Below, one piece after another: positions 1 to 12,091 of a stretch of DNA of 64,000 bases. Numbering within the stretch: the first letter of the stretch is position 1; each line of letters begins with the position of its first letter. Source of the DNA: Hyaloperonospora brassicae (lineage: Eukaryota; Oomycota; Peronosporomycetes; Peronosporales; Peronosporaceae); assembly GCA_947650285.1 (NCBI GenBank), contig CANTFL010001055.1, forward strand, positions 1 to 64,000, given 5' to 3'. The notes under the pieces are model-generated. The model had not been told where the DNA came from. It was given only the letters and a program-made list of their open reading frames with translations, and searched no databases. A program made the translations under genes and the position numbers.

Positions 1-3000
1 ACAGACGATGCAAATTGAAATATCTTGTTTATGGCGCTGACCGTCTGCCGCATTAGTCTCAAGTACTTCTGCTATCGGCTGCCCCGAGTCGCGCAGATGC
101 GCCCTTGGCAGCCTTGGCCGTGCACCGCATATATTTGTGAAGTGTGCGACGGAATATGTTGACTTGAGTGAATCTGACAATTAAGTGTTTGTGACAAAAG
201 TGACCTAAGAGGGGTCTCATAAGTAATTGTAGTCACTCATTTGACTAATTGCTTCGGGGTACATGTAATAGAATACCCTAATATGTGATATTGGCTTTGT
301 CTATGCAAGCAGTTATGGTGTCTTGAACCGTCCGTTTACAACATGACTGCATATGCAATCGCAATTTTCCACCCGCTTATATATTATAAAGCAAAACGCC
401 TACTAGACATGGCTATGGAGTCTGGTATCACCAAGATCCATAGCCACGTCTTCTCCCTGAATGGATCTCACTACGCGATAACACAAGTATCGACACAATG
501 TTGGGCCAAAAGCCAAGATCTTACGCAAGAGTAAGTCTGGGTCGGATTCAAAGTTGCTAACTATAAGAATCTGTACTACCTAGGATGATAATATGTTTAA
601 GTACCCTTGACATCTCTTGTGCATCAGGCAGTATAAACCGGTTTGACTTACCCTGTTTTGTCTACGCCGGGTTACAGGAAAGCTCATCAATGATAAGCAA
701 ATAATGAAAGGATTAACAGTATCAGCAGATCAAATACACGCGTACAAATCAGTACTATCATCGCTTTAAGCTACTGTACAGCTGCATCACTAGCTGCGGT
801 ACGATATTCCGCGTAATTGTACCGAATTGTTGATGACAATTGAAGGTAATAATCCAGCAGCTGGTGGATTACTTTCATTGTATGTCTTCTTACGCTATGG
901 TTTCGGCACAGCCGGACCGCTCATGACGGGAAAAGTGACGAGGGCGAAGGAAAGCGGAATTTTGCTCAGTGTTTTTGCGTCACCTTAGAACTGCCGTGTT
1001 TTCAACGAACAAAAGTGAAGAAGGTATTAGGAGAACAGCATTAACCTGCGTCTACCAGCAAAATTTTTTTAGAAGCCTATTTGTTGTTGAAGGTGAGGTA
1101 TATTGAGGAACGTTATCGACCAACAATACCCTTCAGAAGCCTATTTGGCACCAACCATTAGCAATGCAACACGTTAATATACGAAATGATTCACTTTCTG
1201 GTCTCATTGAGTGGCTGAGAACTCTTCAAATATCTTGTAGGCCTTACTTACAATCTTGAATCTGTTTCTATATCTTAATATATATATATTTATACAAACG
1301 TTGTATGTAAGGATTAACATTGTATGATGGTCATCTATAACAGGAAGATTACAAAAGGAGTACACTAAGCATACAAAGAAAGATGGCTTCAAATCGAACT
1401 GTATATGCTATGTAGCTAATCTTTGTTTGGCTATATGCATGTAAATAAACTCACACTCTTGTCTTGTCACATCCGTTGGATCAAATCGAGGAAAGATACA
1501 GGTTGAGCAAGAAACAGCTGAGTAAAGCGAAGAAAGCTAAAGCTTTGACTTCTCATTTATCGAAATGATATGAAATCCAATAAAAATGTGATTCATAACT
1601 ATCAATGTCTTTTTATCAGTATATATAGTTGTCATCAATGTAGATTTACAACGTAATCTTGTTATGGAAATTCTGATTTATAGTATTGTGCGTTCGTAGA
1701 AATGACTTCTTATTGTTTGCTTATATACAAACAAATCGAGTGAGCCCTCCTTGTTATCGCATATTTTAAATTGTGCGGCAATATCATATCGTTGTATCTC
1801 CCAATGTTTGGTGATAAACTTCATTTGTTATCTCTAGGATTCGTATGATATATTGGACAGAATGAGCACATAATTTGTGCACGATAGACCAGGAGCGCAT
1901 GAAATCATGATCATCCTACATCATTGTAATACACACGAGCATTTTACAGACACATCAACAACTTAGAATATGTAATTCATCGATACGTTCTATGCAATGA
2001 GAGGGATTATGACAGCGCTCGCGGCTTGATCGATGATGTAGCCCGGTTTGTTGGCATAACCATGTATCATTTCTAATTTTATCGGTCCCCTGGCGTGAAC
2101 ATTTGATGGAAAGGATCACATCCTCAGCGTTTGTATTTGATGTGAAATGTGATTTATTTGTCAACCCTTTATACCGTTGGATCCAAGCGATACCCCGATC
2201 TTACACAAAAAGACCACCTTCTGGATTACGAAGACGTGTGTTTTGGCATCATCGAATAAGTCTGTAATATTTTAAGATTGTACGCGAAATATACTATTTA
2301 TCCTGATTATATATATACTATTGATACAACGGTACAAGACTTGCACAAATGTGATGATACCAATATATCGCTTTTTCAAGTGCTTTGATCTTCTGGTAGA
2401 GTTATTGGTACCGCTATCGATATCTCTGTCATAATCGCAGTAAGGTTTTCAACAATCGATTAGTGATAAATTTGTTTCCTTCAATAGCGTAACATCAATC
2501 TGGAATTCGATAAAGTGTGTAGACAGGTGTATAATTGAGTGTATACATGCATATATTATGAGAAAGCTTTGTGTCTCGCTCTATCTATGCGACTTCACCC
2601 GAAAGACACACTACAAACGTGGAGTCGACATCATACGCATACATATACTATAAATTTTCGTGCGAGCGTAAAAAGCTAACCATTGAGAACATAATTGTCT
2701 CGTGTAATATGTTCAAGACCTCATCAAGGCTAGCTACAGATTCTCTCTATTTATTGACTATTTTTTTCACGAAGGTTTGGCCTCTTTGTTCAAAAAAGTG
2801 ATTTTTGACGTCATTTGTTTAGCATTCCAACTGCTTTTGTCGATGAAGCGCCATCGGTAGATAATTGCCTTGAAAACTGTCGATAGTACTTAGCTTGGCT
2901 TTTGATACAACGATGGCATTTAAGAGAAGATGAGATGAAGAAATCGTGGCCTATTTGTGGGCGCAATTGTAGGACCGTTTTTACTATGACCACTACTCTT

Positions 3001-3690
3001 ACTTCTAGTTTATCGTGTGATTTCTCGACGATGTATGGGACAATGCGCAAAGTCACACTTAGTAGATAGTGTAGCGGTAACTTACGTTCAATCACGCACA
3101 TGCTTGCAGAAACGCAAATCGAAAGGCACTGTCATAAAACGCTCCGTGTTGGTATTGATAATGTAATGTTGTTGTTGATCATGATGTTTACACGGGATAT
3201 AAAAGTGTACTAGTATATTAGAAAGAAAATCAGCAATGCAATACAAAATGAAAAATATAGGAAAAATGCACCAAACAGAAAGTAGATAAAAGTACACAAG
3301 TGCGGTGTACTCCACCACCGAAGTCACACGTATATGAAATCAAATGTTTGAACATCAAAGTTTCTGATTTCATTTGTGAAAGTGTTGCAGAGAATTATAA
3401 ACACGAGCAATTACGGCGATGCAAAAGTGCCGGATCAGTCTTCTGTCTTCATTATACATAAAATTCTACAACACGGAGTGTGGTTGACACGCTGGTGCCT
3501 TTGTCACATGATATATGAGCTCTACGACGCGAGCGTTATGCTTCAATCCCCCTCAGGCGGACCGAATTTGCTGAGAAAAATATTGCAGAATGATGTGTTA
3601 ATATAGTCTATCACGTGTTCGATACAAACGAAGACAACCGAGGAGCTCTGCATTGTGCACAATATCGCAGGCGTGTGTATATTCAATCGC
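1..3690. other. Gene-poor AT-rich stretch, no gene recognised
   Basis: Only short open frames (under about 100 codons) occur here, on both strands, with no recognisable domain, signal peptide or zinc motif. Two adjacent minus-strand frames (3327 to 2811) are hydrophobic and then basic, but they resemble no family I know and are in different frames. No RNA gene or transposon terminus is apparent. I read this as intergenic or decayed repeat sequence. Confidence 0.5.
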
Positions 3691-3730
3691 ATGGTGCAAG
3701 TCGGTGGTGCAATATTTAATTTGGCTATTT

Positions 3731-3840
3731 ATGCATTTGTTTTGATAAATTGGTGCATTTATTTGTAATTTGGTGCATTTGTTTATACTTTGATAAATCG
3801 GTGCACTTTTTTATCTTCGGATAAGTAGTGCAGCTTTTTT
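3731..3840. repeat. Degenerate short tandem repeat (GGTGCAYTT / TGATAAAT units)
   Basis: The words TTGGTGCATTT and TTTGATAAATYGGTGCA recur four to five times with irregular 20-40 bp spacing in an AT-rich context. No coding potential is associated. It may be a decayed minisatellite upstream of the effector-like gene. Confidence 0.5.
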
Positions 3841-4573
3841 TCCGTGATCATCTGGCGTATGTATTATATTTTCTTGAATTTTATATTTGCCAGCACCCAT
3901 TTATAGAATATTCGTAAGAGTGGTTTCATTGCGGTAGTGACATGGTGCTTCACGTTTGACGATAATCGAGTGGAAGATTACGACTTTTTTCACTGTACTG
4001 TTTTTACAAATGTTTACCTCAATGAAATCGCCTCTTCGCAAGACCTACCGATCAGCGCCGAGCCAACCCTCTGCAATGCTTCAGTTCTTCAGCACGCGCG
4101 TCGCAAATCACGCGCTTTTTATTTATGTATATCCGTCGCGTTTCTGTGCAAAACTAGCTCGCTGCAATGCATCCTGCCCCCCATGCGGACCGATCTCATT
4201 CATGTGCCCCATTCATTCCCGCGTTGGTCTACTCCGTTTCGGCAGATGCATTCTCCATTCTTCTCCCCAGAAATGAGCCAAGGAACGCTACGGCTAACGA
4301 GTGACGAAAGGTACACATCTCTAGCCACCGATCGTTTGCCATGATCATAGAGTCGGTTATATTGGTCCGGCTTTTGGCTGACGACACTCTTTTATAACTG
4401 TAACGAGGCTACGGTATTTACGCGACAGCACAATCGTGAAACAAGTGGTCGTTAAAAAACATCGCAGCTTGTTTTAACTACGATCGGTACCATCGGTTCG
4501 ATAAACCAACGCAAGTTAAACACGTGTCACACGTAGCCTTCGCCCTGCAACGAACAACGCTGCATGGGTCGCT

Positions 4574-4587
4574 TCAATTCGCAATTT
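4574..4587 (+). promoter_or_regulatory. Oomycete-type initiator (Inr) upstream of the effector gene
   Basis: TCAATTCGCAATTT differs at one position from the oomycete core-promoter consensus TCATTYYNCAWTTT. It lies 26-39 nt upstream of the ATG at 4613, the spacing expected in oomycete genes with short 5' leaders. It supports choosing the ATG at 4613 rather than an upstream non-ATG start. Confidence 0.6.
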
Positions 4588-4612
4588 GCTAAAAAGCGGT
4601 CAAGCACTTAAC

Positions 4613-5422
4613 ATGCGTGCGCACTCTCCCTTCTTCTGGGTCTTCATCTTCTTGCTTTGGAGTGATGCATTGGCGATCGATGGCAACCAGACTGGCGTGG
4701 CTTCCACCATCACAAGCTCGTCTCTTGGCCTGAATGAGGGACGCTTCGTGGCGCCGAGAAAAGGTCAGCAAAACGGCTTGGCTGCTGACGTGATCCACCC
4801 TGTCGACCTGGAAAAGAGCGAGGAGAGAAACAGTATCGGGCAGTCGTTGTCAAACCGTTTTCGAATGTGGAATTGGTACCGTAAGGGTGAGAGTCCAAGG
4901 CAGGTCTTTCACAACCATCAAGTGGAAGGAACCGGACACATCGACTTCAAGCGAGCTGTGCTGTTGATGAAGTACGTCCACTACGCCAGACGTCGCAAGG
5001 TACCGTTTGACGACGTCGCAGTGGCTGACATGTGGGCAGAACGCATCTCACCGGAAATATTGGTACCGCTCTTCCACAAATTCCGGTCTGTCAATGGCTT
5101 GAAAGACAGCGCCGACAACATGCAAAAGCACTTGCATTCTCGATTCCCAGACGAAACATCGGAACCGCTGATAGCCACCTGGCTAATTACAAACGAGTCT
5201 CCCGAATTTGTGTTCAAGATGCTGTCGGTCGGAGAAAAGATTGATAATATCGACAAGATCGAGAATGCTTGCTGGTTCTTAAAGTACGTATTCCAGTACA
5301 ACAGAAAGCAAAAAAAGGAAGGAGACAAGTTCTCCAGTGATGAGATCACACAACTGTTTGCCCAGAATAAGCCATTACTAGAGAAAGCCAGGAGCCTAGT
5401 AGATACGAATAAGACCAACTAA
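4613..5422 (+). CDS. Secreted RXLR-like (EER + WY-domain) effector candidate
   Basis: The 269-residue product starts with a clear signal peptide (about residues 1-21, hydrophobic core FFWVFIFLLW, cleavage after ALA). It is therefore predicted to be secreted and, by family, to act inside host cells. A strict RXLR is absent: residues 44-47 read RFVA where the motif would sit. An acidic EER follows at 70-72 (LEKSEER), in the normal place for the second half of the RXLR-dEER leader. The C-terminal region is charged and helical. It ends in a pattern typical of WY modules: a Trp, then SPEFVFKML, then WFLKYVFQYN. No intron is evident. The host target is not inferable. It sits alone in a gene-poor, repeat-flanked region, as effector genes often do. 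EER-only, degenerate-RXLR effectors are known from downy mildews. Alternative: a secreted protein of unknown role. Confidence 0.75.
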   Translation: MRAHSPFFWVFIFLLWSDALAIDGNQTGVASTITSSSLGLNEGRFVAPRKGQQNGLAADVIHPVDLEKSEERNSIGQSLSNRFRMWNWYRKGESPRQVFHNHQVEGTGHIDFKRAVLLMKYVHYARRRKVPFDDVAVADMWAERISPEILVPLFHKFRSVNGLKDSADNMQKHLHSRFPDETSEPLIATWLITNESPEFVFKMLSVGEKIDNIDKIENACWFLKYVFQYNRKQKKEGDKFSSDEITQLFAQNKPLLEKARSLVDTNKTN

Positions 5423-8052
5423 TGCAGATCTTTGCTTGACACGTTCATTCCCTCGAATCATTGCCCCTTCAAACTTACTGTGATATTGTTCTTATAGCGT
5501 CCTTTGCTCTTAGCCTCTATTGTGTTGTACACCGTCATCAATAGGACACGGTACGTGTACCATACACTTTGCTCGCTACAAAATGGGCTGCTAAAAAGGT
5601 AAAATAAACGTTATTAAGTGGCGACAAGGGAAGCTGTGAACAACATATCCTGATAGTCACGACAGGCGATTACGCAAACGTGGGCGCCGTCAGCGATGAA
5701 GAACAACAAACTGCACGTTCATGATGCTGAAAAAGATGCCTCGAAACGAAACACTCAAGTCCAAAAATTGTTTTCGCAGTGGGCATCCGCATATCCTTTT
5801 TGTCGGCGACTTGACCATACGTTACGGTATAATCTTGACACGATGTGCGTGCTATGGTCGTTTGATGCGATACATTTTTCTTTATTATCACGAAACGGTA
5901 GCAGTAATTTTCATCCTGCAAGCATTCCGTTCATTCAATTTGCGTAGCCGGACATCAAAAACATCGCGTGCGCGGCAAAGTATTTCAACCGCTTTCCATG
6001 TAGCCACACCTTCCCCGCGAGAAATATACAACCCTGATGCCGCGCGCTCATACAGGGTATCACGATAATCCGTCGTATTTATTATGATCGATCAATGGAG
6101 TAGCTCGTATTACCATTCCGAAATGCTGTACCTGTCTCGTGGTCTTTGCATGAAGAGCATACACGCCACCATGCCGTCGTCAGCGTCTTCCGCCATATCG
6201 TTGTGCAGCCAATGCATTGGTAATTGCATCACGCCGATGGTCTGTGCGCTGCCATTATGCGTGCCGAGATCAATGCGCAATAGTATTTTTGTGTTTAAAG
6301 TCGCGGCTGAACAGAGCTTGCGGTAGACCGGACGCGGTGGCACGATGTATTTCGACGCAACTAACCAGTAGCACTTAATAAGCTCTTAGTACTATCCGCG
6401 CGGTGGCAGAAGACAACTACGAAGGAGTGGCATGCCCTCAACAATCATACGCATGGACGCCGCCATTAACACGGTGACCGCACTTGCCACTCACTACACC
6501 GCCAAACTTTCGCGCCGTCAACTATGATTAGAAAACCACGTATTACGGCTACATCACATGAAAATATACGCTACTACTCGTGGCTCTGGATTCGGAGAAC
6601 AAAGAGCGCGGACGTCTATGTGCGCCAGGTACTGCTAACAGCATGTGGTACCGGGGCAAGTTTGTTTTCCGCGGATACTGCACGTGCGGCGCATGCATCC
6701 TGAGCGTTTTCTCTCAAAAATCGATCAAGGCCTTGTGTCGAGTCATGAAGCGATGCAACACAATGCCGACAACGCTTTTTGTGCAGAAGTGGCGTAGAAA
6801 TAATGGCATTGTCTACCTCAGCAAACGCATGGTAAACGATTCGTCCAGCTACCAGCTCTAAATCATCTGCACTTACAAAGAGGTCATCCCCGCCGAGTTT
6901 ATGACTAGCGCACTTCTACTGTTCGTTTACAAATACACGCAATTACTATACATCGTATCCGAGACGATCCAATGTAGCCGGACTTGACGAAAACGGTGAA
7001 TTATTGCCCCGCGGCACCAGCGGATTCGACAATAGAGGACTCTATTATCTCTTTGCCATATGCACGGGCGTCTGCATGAGCCGCACGATCACTACATGTG
7101 CAGCCCGCACCCACCAGAGAGCGACATGTTACAAACGCGTATGGATCACAGTATCCGACTCCTCAGCCGGTGGTCACTAATGCAATTCGTTGACGCAGGT
7201 GCTGGAGCCACCACGAATTCCGGTCGCGAGTATTTGGTTCTCCTACGACGACGACCTCAGATGCCAACGGGGTCTGGATTGACATGGCAGTAATGCAAAT
7301 TACCACAGCGGTTTTCTTCCTTTCGCAATCAGCTTTTGCTGCGTTTTGGATTCCTCGTCTTGTCGCGCCTTATGATGACGGTCTTGTCACTAACCACGTT
7401 CTCTATCGTCATAGAAAGCGTCGAAACGCTACTCTGCGTCCATACCTATTCACGTTGCCACTGTTTACCTTCATCGTGACGTAGCAGCAGTTCTCTGCAG
7501 GTGATGCTTCCCAGTCGACGACTCCACCGTCTTTCCATTTGTCTGCACAGAAATCGCGACTGAATTAGCCAGCAGCTGTTAGACAAAGGTTTTCGTCATT
7601 TGCACATGTGCAAGAAATGTAGGAAGTTAAAGTAAAATATATTGAGCGTTAAGAACTACCTCCTTCAACACTACGATATGTATGACCAGAAACCAAAACT
7701 ACAACTTGACCATGTCAAATAACATATGGTGTCCGCCTCTTCCTGTCCCATGTGACATCCTGTTACATGGCGTCCACATCTCACAGTCCCAAGTGTCCAA
7801 CTGTCGCCCTGTCTCACCCGTCCCATTTGGTCGATCGTCCCGTCGTGATTTCACATGTCACGTTGTATGGTAATCAGCCAATCAGGTGACACTGTCCCAT
7901 GGTATAGCACTTGGACCTTGAAACCTGTCAAACACGATAGTCTCCAACAGCAGCGACTTGTCGAAACCTTCACTGCGGAGCGGCTCTAGGGCGCGCTCTG
8001 TGTGCGGAAGCGTTTTCGCTGCAATGCAAAGATGGACGATGAAAAATGCACC
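5423..8052. other. No recognisable gene
   Basis: This contains the 3' flank of the effector-like gene and about 2.5 kb with only short open frames on both strands, none resembling a known family. 7740-7930 is enriched in TGTCCCA/TGGGACA-type words, which suggests a small decayed repeat. I see no RNA gene here. Confidence 0.45.
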
Positions 8053-8121
8053 GTTTCAGTGCAGAAATTAAGTATATAAGTAAAACACGCTTCACACAGA
8101 CGATAAATAATACAGTGTATC
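8053..8121 (+). repeat. Left copy of an imperfect direct repeat of about 60 bp flanking element C
   Basis: GTTTCAGTGCAGAAATTAAG begins this block, and a matching block begins directly after the other LTR at 15786. Both continue with an AT-rich stretch and CACACAGACG. The last five bases, GTATC, also resemble the GTTTC that follows the right LTR, so a 5-bp TSD with one change is possible. Confidence 0.6.
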
Positions 8122-8654
8122 TGAAGCGGAGCTACACATCTCCTTAAGTCAGAGGAAGACTTACCGCTCATGGAGCAACCTAAGGTTCAGAGAACCCGAC
8201 TCAAAGAGTCAACAGCTTCGAGAGCTAAGGTTTGGTTCAAAGAACCCGACTCAAAGAGTCAACAAGCTCAGAGAGCTTACGGTCCCTGTTCCAGGGGGAC
8301 CAAACGATTCAAAGAATCAAACGCACTAAGTGCACAAGGAGTAGCTGCCTTAACAAGGCGTTGCTATCTCCTCAACGATCACAAGACGCCTCAAAGAGTC
8401 ACGTGTCCATCGGATCAAAATGGAAATTGCACTATATTTCTTCTTTTAACCTAAAAGAACATCTTAGAACAACGTAATTAACCTACTCGCTAATGTCCTA
8501 AATAAACATCTCAAAAGATCTCGTATACAATGGTTGACAAACATCAGTCTCCATCAATTGATACTGTGTTCTACTATCACCTTAAAAGGGAATCCAATCC
8601 CTTGTGTGCACCACACCTATTGTCGACTACCAGTCGACGTGTAACCCCGTTACA
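8122..8654 (-). repeat. Element C 3' LTR
   Basis: This is the left 533-bp copy, matching 15253-15785. In element orientation it starts TGTAACGGGG; at the other end it reads CCGCTTCA. It is built largely of tiny hairpins with AAAG-like loops, such as GACTCaaaGAGTC, GGTTCaaaGAACC and GATTCaaaGAATC. Confidence 0.88.
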
Positions 8655-8664
8655 CCCTCCCCTA
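8655..8664 (-). other. Element C polypurine tract
   Basis: On the minus strand this reads TAGGGGAGGG, directly adjacent to the 3' LTR. This is the expected site of plus-strand DNA priming. Confidence 0.6.
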
Positions 8665-8865
8665 CCGACTGACTTTACCACAAAACGTCAATCGACTATT
8701 TTCCTCGAAGAGGACGGTGTGTGTGCGCTTCATCCTTACGGTTGGTATAACACAAATCACCATGGCATCGCCACCCCATGAGTCCTCGACTCTCTCGTCC
8801 TACCTGGGCATCGATGTGGAGGTGTATATGGTAGCGATACCTATGTACATGGTAAAGAGAGGACA

Positions 8866-10092
8866 ATGTCCGACTCACCAGGGCAAGAGGCACCGCCTCA
8901 TACTGCACCAAGCCCATTTGCCGAGCGTGGCGAAGCCAACGCGCCATCGGAGCCGCATCAAACACTCATCGTGGGCGATGCCATCATTACAAATCCGCTC
9001 GATGAGCAACAACAGTTGGCTATCCAACCAGAGGAGAGCGCTCAGCGCCGTATGCAGCTTGCTGCAACTCTTGAGGGTCGTCGTGGCTAGCTGTTCACTC
9101 CACTCAGTGTGGAAGATAGTATACGCCAAACGGTAGGTCGTTCTTTGGCAACGTGGGCCATTGGCGCTGAGCCAACATCTTCTGATGAGATGTCGAGTCG
9201 ACAGGTACTTCGCGAGAGGTACCTGCAACCTTACTTGACGACTCAGAGTCAATGCAAGGTGCGACTTGACACGCAAGCACGGGGTGTAGCGGTTCCACCG
9301 ATGAAGGGTATACCCATCCACCTATTTGCAGGCGAATCTCAGGAGGAAGAAGACAACGCTTTTGTTCGCTGGGTGTATCGGAAACGACACCTCAGCAGCG
9401 TGTTAGCTCTCAGAGCAAGTGCCGATGTGGCAGATGTTCGTCTAGAACGAAAGCTTCGGTATAATTACGCCAAGCCATAGTCCAGGGGACATTTGCAAAC
9501 TCGCACACGCTATGCTCCGGCTGTACCGGCTGATGTGGGTGATGGTCAAGCGGCGCCCAACTTACCACCTACCTCCACCACTATTGGTGAGAAGCGCACT
9601 CGGTCGAGGGATGACCCTTGCCACGATGTTCAAAGTCATCAACGGCGTATGGACAATCCTACCGAAGGGGTGCCTCAAACTCCCATGAGTTCTCCGAATC
9701 CGAATAATCTCGCCACTTCACCAGATACTGGTATTGACCCTGACGACGACGTCGTTTCAGGAGTCGCTCCACATGGAACTGGCGGTTCTCTTGCTCATCC
9801 GGCAGCGTTGGGGATGGTCGGTATACCGACGGAGGAGCATGAGAAGGTGCTTCTCGAGTTGAGTGGTCTCCGTGAGACATTGGGTCAGACCCAGAGTGCG
9901 TTTGACGCGATGCGAGCCCGTGTTGAGGTGTTGGAGTTGGGCCAAGTCCGTGTCCAGGCATTGGAGTTGGGCCAAGCCCGGATGGAGGCTCAGCTTGACC
10001 TCCTGATACGAATTCAGCAACCGATGGCAAGGCCGACCTGTGCGGCGCAAGCGCCTCCAAGTTCACGTGGGACGGATCCTGATACGGCTTAA
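8866..10092 (+). pseudogene. Element C antisense ORF (coiled-coil protein), broken by two stops
   Basis: Read on the strand opposite to the element's pol, one frame starts at an ATG at 8866 and runs for about 408 codons. It is interrupted only by TAG at 9088-9090 and TAG at 9478-9480. The N-terminal part is Pro/Glu-rich. The middle has an acidic EEED patch followed by aromatic and basic residues. The C-terminal quarter is a strong heptad-type coiled coil, including a tandem LELGQ..VQA / LELGQ..MEA repeat near 9933-9990. Its 3' part overlaps, on the other strand, the chromodomain-coding end of pol. I recognise no characterised family. Position, orientation and the terminal coiled coil match the antisense ORFs in elements A, B and G, so I infer a shared accessory gene. 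Confidence 0.6.
9659..10066 (-). pseudogene. Element C pol C-terminus with chromodomain
   Basis: A Pro/Gly/His-rich linker leads to a chromodomain: FHVERLLKRRRR, then YQYLVKWRDY, then SENSWEFEAPL, ending at a TAG. Chromodomains at the end of integrase define chromoviruses and are known to bind modified histones and guide integration. The upstream frame to the integrase core is broken. The region is fully overlapped by the opposite-strand coiled-coil ORF. Confidence 0.8.
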
Positions 10093-10591
10093 GCTAGCCC
10101 ATGTATAACAAGATGTGTGTGCGCAGTTTGCGTGGAAGGTTGAGCGTATACGCAAGTCTCTTCTTGGAGACGACCGTGGATGGTCCAATGAAGCGCGGAC
10201 GCAACTTTGTCTTACAGACGGCGGACACTACATTTGTAGGTAGGTTTTTAGCATCGAGTAGAACTTAGTCTCCGACCTCATAACGTTTAATATAACCTCT
10301 ACCTTTAGAATCCGCTTGTTCCTTCTGCTTGTCTTGGCTATCTGCGTCACGCACATGTCGTAAGACATTTAATCGCGTTGCGAAAAACTCGCTTACCTGT
10401 CTTTCTTCAGTAGCAGGGCTGATATTAGCAAGCCGATCGATAACTCCTCCCCCACCAAGCCCTGAACCACGCCGTGGTAGCGTTTACGGAGCGCGAGGGT
10501 GTGTGAGACTATTCATACAAAAAGGTGGGTAGCCGGTTGAGGCATGCACGGCGTTATTCAAAGCAAACTCAACGACAGGGAAAGTCGAAAC

Positions 10592-10951
10592 CTAACGCTT
10601 AAGCGTTCCAGCGCAATCACTGCTAAAGATGTCACCAACGATGCAATTCACTAGCCCGGTTTGACCATCAGTCTGCGGATGATCCGCTGTGGACATGTCC
10701 AAACGTGTGCCGTGAACCTTGAAGATGGACTTCCAAAACTTCCCAGTGAAGCGAGGATCTTTGTGAGAGACAATAGCCAACGTTAGACCGTGTTGTCGAA
10801 ACACGCGATCGATAAATAGCGTAGCTGTACCCTCACCATCAATGGTATCCGGAACCGCCGCTACATGAGCCATCTTGCTTAAACGGTCAACAAAGACCAC
10901 AATACCCGTATTGCTATACGAATCTTTCAGTAAACCGAACAGGAAGTCCAT
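10592..10951 (-). pseudogene. Element C integrase core fragment
   Basis: The fragment starts at MDFLFGL, holding the first catalytic Asp, and continues through VVFVDRLSKMAHVAAVP. SHKDPRFTGKFW corresponds to the second Asp region. STADHPQTDGQT follows, where the expected catalytic Glu of the TER motif is replaced (TGLVN). The frame then breaks. Integrase joins element cDNA to host DNA; this copy is non-functional. Confidence 0.85.
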
Positions 10952-11039
10952 ACTGATGGACTACCAACACCCTTTAAGTACAGGCAAACTATCCAGCGGC
11001 GCGGCCGCGTGAGGTGAGAGTTTCACCCGTTGACTCGTT

Positions 11040-11972
11040 TCACACGTACGCACATATGTGCTCAACCATTTGTACAGTTTTGGCCACCAATAGCACTTGG
11101 CTAACTGAGCAATAGGTCTTCTTACGACCGAGATGACCGCTCACCGCAGTATCATGCGCCTCATAGAGAATCCGATACTTCAATTCCTCATCATGAGGGA
11201 CAACGATGCGAGGGGTATCCTCCATATCCGTGCTATAGCACAACAGGCCTTGATCGATGGAATATCGATGTAACCTCGCACGTAATCGTGCCGACAATTC
11301 TATGCCTAAGTTCTGAAACTTCTCGCTCCCTGAAGAACGTAGCAGACCTACACAGTGTTCATCCTTGGAATATGCCGTACGGATTAGATCAGTGACCGAC
11401 GACGACAGAGTCGCAACATGAGCAAGCTCATAGTCAGGCCTGCGTATCGACGCATCAGCCAAAGCATTCTGCTTGCCCGGCTTATACTTCATCTCGAAGT
11501 TGTACTCGTCAAAGAAGGAAATCCAACGAGCCATTCTCTGAGAGAGGTAAGGCGACTGGGTCGCAGTGCGCAGTGACGCATGATATGTATAGATCACAAA
11601 CGGCTTAGAGCCAAGAAAAAAAACTCTAAATTTGACGAGAGCATACTTCATTGCAAGTAGCTCTTCGTCATGAACAGGATATTTCTTTTCTGCAGCCTTC
11701 TGCCGCCAAGACTCAAACTCAATGACGCGTTCCCGTCCATCAAAATCTATCTGTAATCGAGCGATGCCTATGACAAAGTCTGATGCGTCACAGAAGACAC
11801 TGAAAGAATGATCAGGATCAGGCAAAGCCAAGATTGGCGCATGAAGCAGACTCTCCTTTACTGCTGGAAAAGCATCATGCTCGGTGCTAGTCCAGCACCA
11901 TTCCACATCCGTTTTAAGGAGAATGAGTGATGGCCGAGCCATATCTGCGTAATTCGCACTGTGCTTGTGCAA
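11040..11972 (-). pseudogene. Element C RNase H and integrase zinc-finger fragment
   Basis: About 310 residues run from the RT connection through RNase H (VFCDASDF, then YPVHDEELLAMKYAL, then a DHASLRT equivalent reading YHASLRT). The KYKPGKQNALADA block follows, then the integrase N-terminal region (YEAHDTAVSGHLGRKKTY). The His-Cys zinc finger runs out where the frame breaks near 11050. The Asp of the usual TDHASLRT motif is lost. Confidence 0.85.
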
Positions 11973-12091
11973 GTATTTGGCAAGGCCAAGCCACTTACGT
12001 AAGTCCTTTTGGTTCTTTGGAACCGACCAATCAACAATGGCTTTTATCTTAGCGGGATCCTCTTTAAGGCCTCGCTTACCATTAAAGCACC

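Noticed and set aside
3937..4344. 135-codon open frame upstream of the effector
   Set aside because: A second frame is open across the same bases, and it has no domain, signal peptide or promoter motif that I can support.
4742..4765. A strict RXLR motif in the effector
   Set aside because: The residues are RFVA followed by PRK; I call it degenerate, not canonical.
9493..10092. Coiled-coil ORF in element C as a host gene
   Set aside because: It lies within the LTR boundaries in the same place as the antisense ORFs of A and B.
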